A DNA stretch of 64,000 nt from Darksidea phi (lineage: Eukaryota > Ascomycota > Dothideomycetes > Pleosporales > Lentitheciaceae). The position numbers were made by a program, and so were the translations under genes. Shown here in pieces: positions 41,727 through 54,315 of the stretch (positions are counted from its first letter, which is position 1; each line of letters starts with the position of its first letter). The stretch spans positions 62,001 through 126,000 of the forward strand of contig JASJFT010000072.1 in assembly GCA_030770425.1 (NCBI GenBank). The letters are read 5' to 3'. Below the pieces are notes generated by a model. The model did no database searches. It saw only the letters and a list, made by a program, of their open reading frames with translations, and had not been told where the DNA came from.

Positions 41727-42167
41727 GTTGTCACCGTGTACGCGGTGAGGAGAAGGGTTCGGGGAGGTCGCGTGTACACATCGGGATTCTAGCAGCAAAG
41801 TGATACCTGGTGAGCTCGAGCCCCAACGTCATGCGGATGGTGCGGCAGAACGGCTGTGTGAGGGCGACCGCCCGGACGATTGCTCTAGCGAGCGTCGCCT
41901 TTAATAAAAGGAAATATGAATGTGTACAGTTGGATGGATTGCGTTATCGACCCGTGAATGGCATCCTAGGTACTCTATCACCGAGCTATGCTGCGATGGG
42001 TAAGCTCGTCTAGCCCCTCGGGCTAGGGTCAACCTGTGTGCGGGGCGTGCGTCCGTGCGACAAAGGCGCGTGAACGGCGTCATCGCCCGCATGCAGTCAC
42101 CAACAACACCACCACCGAAGTCTTTCCTTTACTATTCCTCCCTTGGCACTTTTATTTATACCTCAAG
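41727..42167. promoter_or_regulatory. Divergent promoter between the VPS9 gene and ATG15
   Basis: 441 bp between the two start codons. A TATTTATA element lies at about 42152-42160, just before the ATG15 start. CACCACCACC tracts near 42106 are typical of fungal leaders. Confidence 0.45.
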
Positions 42168-44000
42168 ATGCGCCGACGACCCCCTTGCATCTCTCCAACG
42201 CGTGTAACAGCATCACTTCTCCTGTCGTTCCTCGCCGTTTCCAGCGCGCTTGAGCTCCCCGTTCTCCCGCCACCGCTATCTCCACCGAGTCCCCACGCCG
42301 ACTCGGTGAAGGAGTTCTCGCTCAAACATGTATTCCATCATGGCGCATACAAATATCCGAACCTGCACAGACGGTTGGATGTCCCGGAAAATACAGCATT
42401 GCGGATGGCAGAGGACGAACATTCAGAGCGCGAGCTTATGCCACCACTACGGGCACGAGCCGAGGTCATGAGCATCCAAAGACTTGTGGACAGGAGCAAG
42501 GAGACAATAGATGGAATACTCGAATGGGGCCGGATGAAGGGCCAGGCGGTGCAGCTAGGCGCCGAAGACTGGACCATCGACGAGCTACCTGGACCGAACG
42601 TGACGGATAAGGAGACAGTTTTGAGTTTCGCACGGATGGCTTCAAATGCCTACATACTCGAACCGCATACAGGGGAATGGAAGGATGTGGGCGGTGGCTT
42701 CAACTACACGGAAGACTTTGGCTGGGAATCTGATGGCCTGCGCGGACACATCTTCGCCGACACCACCAACGCCACGGTCGTCATCGGTCTGAAAGGAACC
42801 TCGCCCGCCCTGTTTGACGGCTCGGAAACGACAACGAACGACAAACTCAATGATAATCTTTTCTTCAGCTGTTGCTGTGGCCAAGGAGGACAATTTTTGT
42901 GGAGGCAAGTCTGCGACTGTCGAACATCCGTCTACACTTGCAACTCCACCTGTCTGGTAGACGCTTTGAGGGCCAAGAACCGATACTACTATGCAGCCCG
43001 AGATCTATACCACAATGTTACCGAGCTGTATCCTAACGCCGAAATCTGGATGGCGGGACATTCGCTCGGAGGTGCCGTCTCATCCTTCCTGAGCTTGACA
43101 TACGGTCACCCCGCTGTAACTTTTGAAGCTGTCCCAGAGGCGATGCCTGCCTCACGACTGGGCCTTCCCGTGCCACCAGGGCATCAAATAGGTACGCAAC
43201 AACGGCGTGCGATGACCGGGGGCTTCCACTTTGGACATACAGCCGACCCGATATTTATGGGCACGTGCAACCAAGCAAGCAGCGCGTGTACAATAGGCGG
43301 GTACGCCCTGGAAAGCGTATGTCATACTGGAAAGAAGTGCGTATATGACACTGTCAAAGACTACGGTTGGCGTATGGGCATCGGCACGCACAAGATCGTT
43401 GAGGTCATCAGGGATGTGCTCGAAAAATATGACGAGCCGGCCAAGTGCGAGTCATATGTCAACTGCACGGACTGTTACCCGTGGCAATACTTCAAGGATA
43501 ACGGTACCAATAGTACGACATCTTTCACAGTTCCCACGTCAACGTCAACCACGAGCAGGACGAGGACCAAGACGTGCAAGACGCCCGGGTGGTGGGGATG
43601 TCTTGATGAGTCTACTACAACTACACCCACAACAACAACGACGACGACGTCGTCGGCAACGAAGAGCAAGTCTTCTACCTCGACATGTAGGACGCCCGGA
43701 TGGTTTGGATGTTTAGATGGAGATGAGTCTACAACGAAGGCTAGTACACCCTCGCCAGCACCTGCGCCATCCATCACTACAACCCCCTTACTCCCAACCA
43801 CCTCGTCTTCAAGGTCGTCAAGCTGTGAACACCCTGGCTGGTTCGGCGGCTGCCTGGACCCCACTGATCCTCCTTCTATTTCCACAAGTCCAACGCCAAC
43901 GCCTAGTTCGACAACAACATGCACGACCAAAGCCTGGTTTGGTCTGATATGTTTGGACGGTCCTGTCGACTTGGGATTTGACGAACCCATGGAGCTGTAA
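42168..44000 (+). CDS. atg15: Autophagic body lipase Atg15
   Basis: An intronless 610-residue protein. A signal-anchor helix (about 14-30) is followed by a lumenal class 3 lipase domain with GHSLGG (297-302, nucleophile S299) and many conserved cysteines ([28 protein letters not shown]). Several N-x-S/T sites suggest glycosylation. Atg15 is a phospholipase that reaches the vacuole by the multivesicular-body route and breaks down autophagic body membranes. After about residue 455 the protein has a Thr/Ser-rich, mucin-like tail with four modules of the type [36 protein letters not shown] and a degenerate [14 protein letters not shown] chose the ATG at 42168, directly before the basic-hydrophobic anchor. 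Confidence 0.95.
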   Translation: MRRRPPCISPTRVTASLLLSFLAVSSALELPVLPPPLSPPSPHADSVKEFSLKHVFHHGAYKYPNLHRRLDVPENTALRMAEDEHSERELMPPLRARAEVMSIQRLVDRSKETIDGILEWGRMKGQAVQLGAEDWTIDELPGPNVTDKETVLSFARMASNAYILEPHTGEWKDVGGGFNYTEDFGWESDGLRGHIFADTTNATVVIGLKGTSPALFDGSETTTNDKLNDNLFFSCCCGQGGQFLWRQVCDCRTSVYTCNSTCLVDALRAKNRYYYAARDLYHNVTELYPNAEIWMAGHSLGGAVSSFLSLTYGHPAVTFEAVPEAMPASRLGLPVPPGHQIGTQQRRAMTGGFHFGHTADPIFMGTCNQASSACTIGGYALESVCHTGKKCVYDTVKDYGWRMGIGTHKIVEVIRDVLEKYDEPAKCESYVNCTDCYPWQYFKDNGTNSTTSFTVPTSTSTTSRTRTKTCKTPGWWGCLDESTTTTPTTTTTTTSSATKSKSSTSTCRTPGWFGCLDGDESTTKASTPSPAPAPSITTTPLLPTTSSSRSSSCEHPGWFGGCLDPTDPPSISTSPTPTPSSTTTCTTKAWFGLICLDGPVDLGFDEPMEL

Positions 44001-44767
44001 AAGATGTACAACCTGGTTTCCTTCCTGTATTAAATCGTATCGCATCGCGTGTAATTATTTAGAGTAGTATATCCGGGCGCTTGAAGGCATTAGCGCTTGC
44101 ATAGCATGAATGGCGTTTTGAGCTCCGACAGAGTAGCTTTAATATTCAGAGAACACACAACCTATCAATGTAACACATTACCCATCGAAAACTGTGGTTC
44201 TCTGCCATGAAGGACTTACTCCCGACCTGTAGCGAATCACGACGTGATCATCTCCGATGAAGTGGGGGTTTCGTAAACGCGGGGATAACACCTGAACACC
44301 TCAACAAGCATCAGCCTCACTCACCCACCACCCTTTTCGCCCGTTTCTGCCTATCTACTGGCCCAATTGAACAAGCAGATGCTTCCGGATGTGCATGCAG
44401 TGAGACGGTGATTTGCTGCGCTCCAGGCTCCTCGCGTGATCGGCACCTTGGCAAGGCTGCCGTTAAGTTGAGTCGGCGGGCTGGTACTTCTTAGAATCCT
44501 TCATCCTTCGCGTAGATGAAACGATCCATCTGGCGACCTGGGAGATAAGCACAGTTAACAGTGTTGAACTATCGTAAGTCTAGTCTGACAATGTGTCTGC
44601 CGCGGAATGTTCTCTCGTGGCTCGTTCTCAAGATACACAATTGCTTCTCCTTCAATGCTTTCCACCATCCTTGCCTCTTCTCAACCATCGCTTTGAAAGT
44701 AGACGACATTAACTTTTCCAGTGAGGCCTGGCTCCGATTGCCATAATACCAACTCACTCATATCAAC
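44001..44767. other. Intergenic region upstream of the F-box gene
   Basis: About 770 bp with the ATG15 3' UTR and the F-box gene promoter. Nothing else is recognised. Confidence 0.4.
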
Positions 44768-46552
44768 ATGTCGCTGTTCGAAGTGCTTCCAGCTGAGCTC
44801 ATCGCACAGATCCTCTGCCATCTCGATCCCGCCTCCTTCTACATCTGCCTCCAAACGAGCCCACGATTCCGCGAACATGCCCTCGCTTCGACAAATCTCT
44901 TACACCAGCAGCTGGAGCGCATACCGGGACAGCGCTTTTTCTTCGCGACGATTTCTAGCAATGCAGATGCGTTGTTGAAGATATTCAGCCAGCGTGCGGC
45001 ACAACATCTGTTTAATGGAGTAGAGCAGATGGCCGATGTTCATGTTTGGCGCGCGCCGCCGAGCATGGACAGGAAGATTAGCAGCATAGTACCTTGGAAG
45101 TACCTCTGTACTGAGACTGTCATGGACGGTCGATTTACGTCTCCGAAACCTCGTCACAGAACGCTGCTGTTCCTCGAGGCACGATCATCCGAGGGCTTGG
45201 TAAATATTTATTCCATTCAGAAGGACGGATTGACGCTGAAGTACGTCATCTCCCCACATACTGTGTCTCAACATCTGCCCGCCTACGATGAGAAGGGTAC
45301 GGCTGAGTATAAAGTCGTCAAGGTCGCTTCCAACACAACAAATTCGGGCTGGTACGAGGAAGACGCTAGGCTTGCAGTCCTGTACGGTCCGAAGCATCCA
45401 CCCAAAGATGCCGTCAATATCGAAATGAAGGTGCTCTGTTTCAGTCTGGACCCTGAACACGGTCCCATGATCACTAGCATATACCACGTACAAGCCAACA
45501 AGGCGTCCCCAGTTGTAGCCTTTGCACTCCTCTTTAACGGCGATCCAATCATCGCATATCTCGCATATCGCGTTCACCACATCAGCGCCGCCTACAGCGT
45601 CGTTACCTACCAGAACAAATTCGACGAGCTCACTCTCAAGTGGCACACAGAAACGAATCCTCAAAACTCGAGTGTGAGTGCGCCGCTGGAGGCCCCCATA
45701 AGTGCCATGTCTATCCAGAAGAAGAGCATACATCTGTATCCTGCCGCGATCCCTATGCCGCACTGGGTCTCAAGGGAGGATACATCTTTCCCAAGCGGAG
45801 ATTTTGGGTTCGTGCGTCGCGAGACCTACCTCCCTGACTTCATCGAAGCCTTCCCCCGGTCCTCCCTCGGTCTCGCGCTAGCCCACTATCACCACCACCG
45901 TATCGAAGACAAGAACCTCAACAACGGAGTTCCAACATGCGTAAATACGGCACTCGAACTCATGATAGCCCGCAACGACTCGGATTCACCCTTCGTCATG
46001 AGTACTCGCCAAGGCGCTTATCTGCTCAAAGCCATACACTACCCAGATTCATGCGAACTGTTTGAGGACAAAGAATACGACAGCCTCCAACACGTCTTCG
46101 TCGCCCAGCTAGTTGACCTTCCCCTTGAAAGCCTCTCCAGCATCGGTCTTAAACTCGCCATATCCCTAGGTTCCAATCGCATCGCTATAGCGAATTGGCG
46201 TACGCTCCTCGTCTACTCGCTCGACCCGAAGGCTTTTCTCGATCCAGATTATGCCCTCTATTCTGGGCATCGTGTACCTGGAGACTATGCCTACATCGAG
46301 GGCTGTGGATGGGAGTATTATCGGAATGGGGAGTTTGACCGGGACTGTGTTATCTTGAAGCCCGTCAGGTTGGAGTGTGAAGGTGTTATTTTTGGGTTGC
46401 AGTGGCGGAACGAAGGAGAGCTTTGGGGATGGACTGAAGAGGGGATTGTGAGGTGGAAGATAGGTGTTGATGCTAGTGCGAAAAGGGGGGAGACTGTTTT
46501 GGAGGCGACACATTTGGAGTGTCCAACAAAGAGGGGAGAAGGAAGGAATTGA
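44768..46552 (+). CDS. F-box protein
   Basis: An intronless 594-residue protein. The N-terminal F-box is clear (residues 2-45): LFEVLPAELIAQILCHLDPASF. F-boxes bind Skp1 in SCF ubiquitin ligases. The rest has no named domain I can recognise but looks like a beta-rich, single globular fold with aromatic-rich strands, ending in LECEGVIFGLQWRNEGELWGW. Substrate unknown. The stop codon lies in a G-rich stretch; downstream DNA is AT-rich. Confidence 0.85.
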   Translation: MSLFEVLPAELIAQILCHLDPASFYICLQTSPRFREHALASTNLLHQQLERIPGQRFFFATISSNADALLKIFSQRAAQHLFNGVEQMADVHVWRAPPSMDRKISSIVPWKYLCTETVMDGRFTSPKPRHRTLLFLEARSSEGLVNIYSIQKDGLTLKYVISPHTVSQHLPAYDEKGTAEYKVVKVASNTTNSGWYEEDARLAVLYGPKHPPKDAVNIEMKVLCFSLDPEHGPMITSIYHVQANKASPVVAFALLFNGDPIIAYLAYRVHHISAAYSVVTYQNKFDELTLKWHTETNPQNSSVSAPLEAPISAMSIQKKSIHLYPAAIPMPHWVSREDTSFPSGDFGFVRRETYLPDFIEAFPRSSLGLALAHYHHHRIEDKNLNNGVPTCVNTALELMIARNDSDSPFVMSTRQGAYLLKAIHYPDSCELFEDKEYDSLQHVFVAQLVDLPLESLSSIGLKLAISLGSNRIAIANWRTLLVYSLDPKAFLDPDYALYSGHRVPGDYAYIEGCGWEYYRNGEFDRDCVILKPVRLECEGVIFGLQWRNEGELWGWTEEGIVRWKIGVDASAKRGETVLEATHLECPTKRGEGRN

Positions 46553-48158
46553 AATGAAATGGTACGCATAAGGGGAGTTCTGAGGGTTTGGTGGGTACTG
46601 TCCGGCTAGGTGCAGGGTTTTGAATTTCAACCGGTCGAATATACCAATGTTCCGAGTTATACAGGGGCTTCTACTACATTGCAATACACTGTCTTCCTCC
46701 TCGCTCCTGTCATGATACATATACAAAACTATCTTTATGTTTCTCGCCCCTCCCGCATCGTTGCTCGCAAATCCATCTCCGTGCCGCGCGAATAGTTTTA
46801 TACACCGCATTCGACACCATAATAACTTCTAGCTCGTAACAACTCATACCAAATCAAACAACATATTCTAGGCATCCCATCAATCCAACTCAGGCGACGT
46901 TTCTACCTCAAAGATACCACGTACATGACGAGCGTCATGACTCCAGGGAAAGAAAAATACACCCAGATGCTAGAAAGTATATCGGACGCCTTATACCATG
47001 TGCTCAGCACTGGCTGGAAGTAACTAGAATGCCTAATACATACGGTCAAGAACTCGGATCTCTTCGCTGAACGATTCTCCACCCGACGGCGGGATATACA
47101 TGATAAAGGCCTTCCTACTGTAAACTATATCAACCCACTACGCCACTACGCGTATTTATACCCCCAAATGCACTCACGAGTCCGTAGCACCAACTACGCA
47201 CCCGAAACAACTGTGCACGTATCAATGCGGGAGTAATGCGGGCATTCCCGGTCGGAGCGTCGCCTCCTGGATTCCTCTTGAAAGCAAACTTAATCAACGC
47301 CTTAGTTCTAGCCGGATATTCCAGCCATCTCCCCGGTCGAAAACAAATCTGCATCCGCCCCGTAGAGCAGCTTGTTGCGCCCAATAAACCCACGGACCGT
47401 TGCATTGTGGGCGGACGTTGAGGGTCGGGAAAATGCGGCACAGCGGTGCTTGCTTGGCAAGTCATTCTCACTTATTAGTACATTTTAAAAGTAACGTGAA
47501 GAATATAATTTAAGCTGTTAAGGGCAAAGGCTTTGCATACACCCCAAACGCCGTTGAATTCTGTGCTCGCAACCTGCTGCCTGTTACCTACTACCTGTTA
47601 TATGCTAGGGTGACATAAGCGTTTAAAAACAATAGTTAATACACGGAGGACATCCGACGCGCATTATCTAATACGTTGCAAAGGCAGAGTCCTTCCAACG
47701 CCCACCCAAGCTTAAAAACCCTACACGCGCCCAGCATACAGGAAGGGCACAAGCACAACCGCCACTCAACGTCCAATAAGAAGGCACATGTAGAAACTCT
47801 AACATGCATTATTTTACTAGAACAAAGAAGACGGGCCAAACCTAATTAACCCAGTCTTCCTACCGTCATAACCCTATGTTTGCTATGCCCCGCCCCAATG
47901 CTAAATGCATACCAGAAAAAGAGATGGAAACGATGAAAGTGCACCAAAATACCACCCAATGACATATAGAAAACATGCCATGTGCAAACGCTGAGGAATG
48001 AAAAAAGGACGAACCTACTCTCCGTAGAAATGCTACGCCACCGGTTTAATGAGACAGGGAAGAAGCGAAGAACTGGAGAACTACTAAGTAAACTTACGAA
48101 GGGAAAGGACAAAGTGTGGGTCCACGGGCCGCCCACTACACCTTTAACCCTGTCTTTC
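46553..48158. other. Long intergenic region with AT-rich part
   Basis: About 1.6 kb between convergent genes. At 47130-47471 both strands are open (113 codons minus, 61 codons plus) with protein-like sequence I cannot assign. From about 47460 to 47830 the DNA is AT-rich with a further minus-strand frame (47636-47839, 67 codons, cysteine-rich). These may be remnants of a repeat element. No clear gene. Confidence 0.35.
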
Positions 48159-50879
48159 CTACGCAGATTTTGGGTATTGCTCCAACAACCACTCAAGCAC
48201 ACTCTCATAACAGAGCACAAACTGCCTCAAGCTCTGCACCATGCTCAGTCGCTGCAGTCTGAAATCTGCCACGGTCTTCTCGATAAGATCGAGATCTTCA
48301 GCACTGATCCAGCTACCTTCTTCCGCCTCGTTCTTGACCACGGAGGGTTTGCGAGAAGGCTTAGGCTTTTCGTCCACGTTCATGGGACTGCCCTGCGATT
48401 TGGGGTTGGGCGATAGAGGCGCAAGCTCCATGGGTGTACTCTGTCGTACATTGCGAGCCTGTCGCTGCCGCTTAAGCATATCGAGTACAGAGTCAACAGT
48501 GCAGAAGGTACCAGTGCGGCCGCAGCCGGCGGAGCAGTGGACTAGGACGGGACGGACGTTTGGGGGATCAGGACGAGAGGGCGAGCCACCGTTGACCTGC
48601 CGGCAGACAGCATCACACTGTTCGATAAGGCCTAAGAGGTGGGTAGGGTGCGCAGGCGCGCCGAAGTCGGGCCAGTGGGAGTATTGGAGCTGAGTGATCT
48701 CCCGCATCCGTTCAAAGGGTTCATCTGAATTCGACAGGGTGAACTTGCGGACGGTAACGTAGGGTTGTTCGGAGCTAGGCGAGGCGGTGGCTTCTTTCGT
48801 TAAATTTGCTGGTTTAGGTGGGTTAGTAGACCGACGCTGGCCTAGTGCTGGTCTCCATTGCTCGCGGTTGCGATAGATTTTGGAAGGCTCAAGGGACGCC
48901 TTACGCTCTCCAAGGGCGTTTAGATGCAAGTGGCCATACTGCTTACTTGACCAATAATTGTGTGCCTTGAGTTGGCCACCTTCTTGCTCGGCGGTAAGCA
49001 TAACGATCACGCGGACATCCTGTTGCCACACAACCTTCCAGAAATCCTGTTATACTTGTTAGCATTATTGAACAAAGACCGCGCAAGTAAGACTTACATT
49101 GAATGTTGCCGGCAGTGGACCCTGCGTGGCAATGTATCGCTTGTTGGAGAACGGGGCTTGAATGTGATTGGCGTTAACGTAATCACATCCTCCATCATTG
49201 ACGCCTTGTAGCTTGACGCGCGTGTGCTCGTATGGCCAGATGCTGTTGTAGCGGTTTTTCGACCCCTTTTCGATGCCAGCGATCGTTATGGTTTTTGCAG
49301 GGCTCGCTGCTGTTGTTGGGGTGCCGTAGATGACCTTTCCGGACAAGGCCTCCTGCATACGCTTTTGTTCCTGTTTTTCGATACGCAGAAACTTGTCAGA
49401 GACTAGTTTGCCTTTGTCTTTCTCATTTGCCGCCTTCTGTAACCATCTTGGAAGCTCTTCTCGGAGGGACTGCGTCATGGCTGCAGGCTGTTTGATCGAC
49501 ATTTGGCCTACTCCTCCGATGAGATCCATGTTCTGACGAATGTTGCCAAAAAAGGGATTTGCCGCGTTCTGAGTCGCTGGCATAGGACATCCGCCGATTA
49601 CAGGTGCAACAGAGGGAAGACCAGAGCCGAACTGAGTAGAAGCTGCCGACGAGTTTGAGGTCTGTGTCGAATCATGTGCGATCCACGTTGGAAATATATT
49701 ACCAAATTCTTGGAATCCGCCCCGTATGATGTACGAACCACCTTTCCAGCTTTCGGTGGTAAACTTCTTGAGTGTATTTAGACAGGTAGTGGCATCCTGA
49801 AGTTGTGACGAATTTGCATCATATACAATGATGTGCTTGCTGTTCCGCCAACTCTCAAACTTTTGCCTCTGCTCTTCGTCCTTGAAGGTCTCCGCCAGTT
49901 TCTGCACATTGAAGGATGCGCGCTTGAGTAGAGTCGTTGGTATGCATAGATTTAGGGCGCCTGCTATGTGAGCTTTGGCATACTGGGTAGAGACGCGAAG
50001 ATCAAGTAGCAACACTTCCTCTGCGGCAGACTCGAGGATGTTGACAATGTGCTGCGGAGTGACCATAGTCGGGCCTTCCTTGACATTGTCATCGGCAATT
50101 TGCGCTGGCAGGGTCTCCGCGCGTTTGTGAGTTAGAGAGAGGGTATGCATCGACTGCTTCGGCGGCATTGACAGTCGAGAATTCCTGTCTTCAGCGAACT
50201 CAGCGATCTCATCGGTACGCCCATAACCTTCTTGGTCCAGGAAGCTCGCAGGGGAATTCCGCCGCGGTCGATCATGCAAAATGGTAGACTCGGTCGAAAG
50301 GAGTCGTTTAGGCGAGCGAGGCTTCTCGGAGCGAGGGCTGCCTTCATCCTTCCTATCACTGGGTTGGTCATGTGCGTTCTCAGGTAGCGTCATGGATTGC
50401 GGGGATAGAGCCGGCTTTGAAGAGCCAAACACGGATCCCTTTGGCACTGGATTAAATGCTTGTGCCGATCCAAAGTCGAACTTGCCCAGCGAGAAGCCTC
50501 TACTGTTCTCCGACTGCCGTCTGAACTGCTCAAACTCCGGATTCTGGTCAACGGGAATGACTCGGGGCGATGCGGCAGCTGTGGAGCGAACATTTGAGGA
50601 GGGCGGACTCCAATTACCGCCAATGTGCTGCGCGGCACTGGAGGCGAAGACGTCAGCGTTTGCGTTCACGGATAGGCTAAAGTAGTTTGGGCTGGGAGTC
50701 TGGGGCCCGTTGTTGGGGGCGAGACTGGGCGGTTTTATATCATTCATGCGACGGGTAGACAGAGGGGCGGCAATGGGACTCCGCGAGGTGCTGGGTCGTG
50801 TCTTGGTGGTGGGCCGCGAACGGGCCTGCGCCGGGTGTGACGTATCGCACGGTCTGGGAGAGAGTGCAGGCGCAGACAT
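48159..50879 (-). CDS. Rhodanese plus protein tyrosine phosphatase (Ptp2/Ptp3/Pyp-like)
   Basis: Exons 50879-49098 and 49046-48159, joined over a 51-nt intron (GTAAGT, CTAAC, ACAG), give 889 residues. The first 270 residues are Ser/Pro-rich. A rhodanese-like domain follows (about 285-400, LLLDLRVSTQYAKAHIAGALNL); its active-site loop reads VYDANSSQLQ, without the catalytic Cys, so it is probably a docking module. The phosphatase domain has the WPD loop (WPDFG, about 719-723) and the active site HCSAGCGRTG (H764, C765). The same layout occurs in yeast Ptp2/Ptp3 and fission yeast Pyp1/Pyp2, which switch off MAP kinases. An insertion of about 60 disordered residues follows the active site (from ARNVRQSTP). 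Confidence 0.92.
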
Positions 50880-52581
50880 GGTTATACCTCCTTGTGTCGG
50901 TCAAGCAGAGGCTTGCGAAGCCGACGGTAAAGAGGAAGAGTCGAAGGGATATAGAGTCATGAAATGGCGGAGGTGGGTGGTGGCGTCAGGTCGCGTGAAT
51001 ATTCGAGGGCGGAGGTGCGAAGGCAGGGGGAAGGCTGTTGAAAGAAGCTGAGGGTATGATGTCACCGGGGAGGCGCACGACGGACAACGCTGGGGCGGGA
51101 TGGCAAATGGCGCAAGACAGCAGCCACAACCGGCACGGGACGTCGACGACGCGGAGGAATGTCCGAAGCGTGATGAGTGTGCGCGACGGCGCCGTCATAC
51201 CAGGACGAACCGATGGGTCGCCGGTGCGTGTGGTGCAGCCCAGCCCACTGCGCGGCACGCTGGGGGTCGGTCTAGCACCTCGCCTGGGCGAAATGCAGGG
51301 ACCAAAGAGGCCGTCCCTGGGAAAGAAAGAAGCGCGCGAATAGGGCTGGTGCGCTGGGGTTCCGCCGGGCGGAAGCGTAGAGCGAGGGAGGAGGGCGGAG
51401 ACGCTCAAAGCTTGCAGCTGTTGTAGGGCGGATCGAGGGTTAAAGGTGCATCGGACACGGGTCTTAGGTGATCGACGAGCCTCCAGGAGCGTCATCGCTC
51501 TATTGCTCGCCAGATGCCGCCGCCCCTGGCACGGGTCGGGGCTAGTATCAACCCATCCATGCGCTGCCTATCGGCGAGTTGCCGGTCTCTTTTCTCGAAG
51601 TGGAGTGTTGCGACAAAGCCCATCTCGCATGCCCATGCGCGGCCGACACCAACTAGCGAGATGGCGATGCGTGAGGATGCTGCACTCCGTCCCATGGACC
51701 GCAGCCAGAACATGTATTGACCCTCGGCATTATGGGCCATCTCGTCTCGCGCTTCAACAGCGAGAGAAGGTCATCTACTTTGCGTGGGGATGTTCCTTGA
51801 CGGCCGGTCCAGCTGACCGTAAAAGAGAGACATTCGACGAAACAAATCCTGCTTGGCCTGCTGGATTTTGCTCGTTTCGGTATGCAACCTCTTGCTCGAC
51901 GAGCTGAAGGAGCTAGTCGCTACAGTGTAGAGAGCCGACTCGCAGCTGTAAGCTTGGTGTGCTGACGGTAGAACGTTCCAGCCGCCGAAGCGTTCCGCCA
52001 TAGCATGTTGTCGTGTCAAGCGTCCAGCCATCCTTCACCGTACTTTCCGCCCTGTCAACCGGCCGTCCCGGTCATAGGTGCCAGCCAATTGTGAACGGTG
52101 AATCAACACGAAACACCCGCCAGATGCGACCAAAGCACCATGCATTCTAGAGTCGAAACCCCAATATCAGGAACCAAGCATGCCGCGACACTCAAGCTTA
52201 GTCGCGTGGGCTTCCATGTGGCTCGCGTGCAGCACGGCTGCCATGGGGGTTCTAGAACTAACAAGTATCTGTGTACTCTGTACAAGCACCTGAGTCCTCG
52301 TATCGAGTCGGCACTGTCAAGCATTAGCGTAGGATTCCGGGCGAGAGGTAAAAGTGTTCTCACTGATGGTGCTCTAATCAAAGACGGAAGTGTGCTGATC
52401 ATGCAACTGAGACGCCAAGTCAAGCTCCGCACGAGTGAACATTTGAAGGCGGGTAAGACGCATGTCACGTGCCTTCGCGCGTTCCACCCGCGTCCATGTG
52501 CCCAGCGTCGCAACTCCGACCGACATTTCTACCAGTCACCCGTTTTTATAGCCACTACTTGACACTGCGAGCAACTACAGT
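50880..52581. other. Long divergent intergenic region
   Basis: About 1.7 kb between the divergent starts of the phosphatase and NSE1. The first 700 bp are GC-rich with several short overlapping frames, probably a long phosphatase leader and promoter. No frame has a recognised domain. Confidence 0.4.
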
Positions 52582-53648
52582 ATGAACGGTCATCGTGCTG
52601 TGTCGCCTGGAGATGGGAATTATGATCATGGCCATCGCGCCTTTCTACAGGCGTTTCTATCACAGCCCGTAATGCCAGTTGAGGACGTGATAACACTTAT
52701 CGCGAAGATATCAGTAGCACATGGTACGTACTCTGTTTGTGATGCTGAGTGTCCTATCTTTACCGCGGCTTCCGCCTGTATCTCTAAACATTGGAGAATT
52801 TTGTGCTAATAGCAACAGAGCCCGATCGCCAGCGATTAGTGAACGACATTACCCAGCCCATAATAAACTCAACGGTCCAAGCCGTCAACGCCAAAATAGC
52901 AGCGCTCGACTTTGAGATTCGGTCTACGCGAAACCAGGACAACAGGACACTGACGTACGCTCTAGTCAATACGACATCTGACACATTCACCCAGCTCGCC
53001 ACAGCATTCACTGCTGATGAAATCGCTTACATCAAGCGTCTTCTTGATGCCATGTTCGAAGAGAACAATACTAAGACACGAGAAACCATGGCCATCAAGG
53101 GCATGGCTGCAACAAACCTTGCCAAAGTCCCGCGGAACCGCCAAAGTCAGGCTGGCGATGTAGATGAGGAAGGCGCCCAAGCTGAGGCCAATGTGAAGAG
53201 CATAAAACACGACGAGGCAGAAAGAGTGCTGTTGCAGCTTGTCACCCAAGGTTTCTTCCAGAAGTCGACCAGAGGATACTACTCGCTCGCGCCCCGTGCT
53301 CTCATGGAGCTTCGCGCATATCTAAAAGAGACGTACAACGAACCACCGGCGGAAGATGAAGATGATCCACCACCAATTATCCGTATCAAAGACTGCGAAG
53401 GTTGTAGAGAGATTGTTACCGTCGGTCTACGCTGTAATAATCGAGAGTGCGGCGTTCGGTGGCACGATGGTTGTGCAAACCAGTATTTCCGAGGCGGTGT
53501 GCGGAAGTGCCCTAGATGCGACACGGAGTGGGGTGGAAATGTGTTTGTCGGAGAAAGAGCAGATCGTGTGCAACCAAGGGCCAGTACTAATGGGCGAAAC
53601 TCGGGAAGGGTGAGAGATGAAGAGGAAGAAGAAGAGGAGGAAGGGTAG
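52582..53648 (+). CDS. nse1: Nse1, RING-like subunit of the SMC5-SMC6 complex
   Basis: Exons 52582-52723 and 52819-53648, joined over a 95-nt intron (GTACGT...AACAG), give 323 residues. N-terminal winged-helix parts (HRAFLQAFLSQPVMPVEDV and ITQPIINSTVQAVNAKIAAL) precede a C-terminal variant RING: C-x2-C-x9-C-x4-C-x4-H-x2-C-x11-C-x2-C, starting CEGCREIV and including WHDGCANQYF. Nse1 with Nse3 and Nse4 forms the kleisin-linked part of SMC5-6, which acts in recombination repair and has ubiquitin-ligase activity. The last ten or so residues are nearly all Glu (DEEEEEEEEG). The intron is longer than most in the window. Confidence 0.93.
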
Positions 53649-54315
53649 GGATAGTGTATGTGCATAAGGGCGTTGGAATCTTGTTAGGGTTGTATTCTAG
53701 AATAGATTGGAGATTACGATGATGGACGAAGGAGATGAGAAAGCTTTATGACGAGAAGTCTGGAAGGACGGTGATGTGCGATAATTTGATTTGGATTTGC
53801 ATAGTGGGAGCCTCCTTTGTAAGATTCGCACGAAACAGTAGGAGTTCGTCCACAGTAGAGGTGCTATACCCACCCCTTACCGGGATAATAGAACTGCAGA
53901 GCTGTACACAGCACTGTCGGTGATGTGCGGTACAATGTTGGAATGATGTATAATTGACATGTAGGGATTTCTAGCTCCTACTGTGTCATTAACAGCATGT
54001 ATGTGATAACTCGCGTAAGGGTGAAAGGATCAGGTCCAAAGTGAAATCAGTCCAGCCATAGTGATAGAGGGAGAGACAGAAGAAGCATGCCACTAAGATT
54101 TAGGTTCCTGGAATAGTGAGTTCTAGGCATAATACAACAATCCTGACGGTTTCCTTTTCGGGAATGGTGCTTGGACCACCCTGGTGATGCGCCGCGCCAG
54201 GAACCTGAGAACAATAGCATGTGGCCTGTCTCACTGAGCTACGCAAACGACAATAACTAACAACATGCTATAGACGCCCCGTCTCCAGCTTCTCCTCCAT
54301 CCACAACTCCGCACG
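53649..54315. other. Intergenic region between NSE1 and ARP5
   Basis: About 670 bp; the NSE1 3' UTR and ARP5 promoter. Nothing else is recognised. Confidence 0.4.

Noticed and set aside
50986..51495. 169-codon minus-strand frame upstream of the phosphatase gene
   Set aside because: It is in a GC-rich leader with competing frames on both strands and has no recognisable domain.
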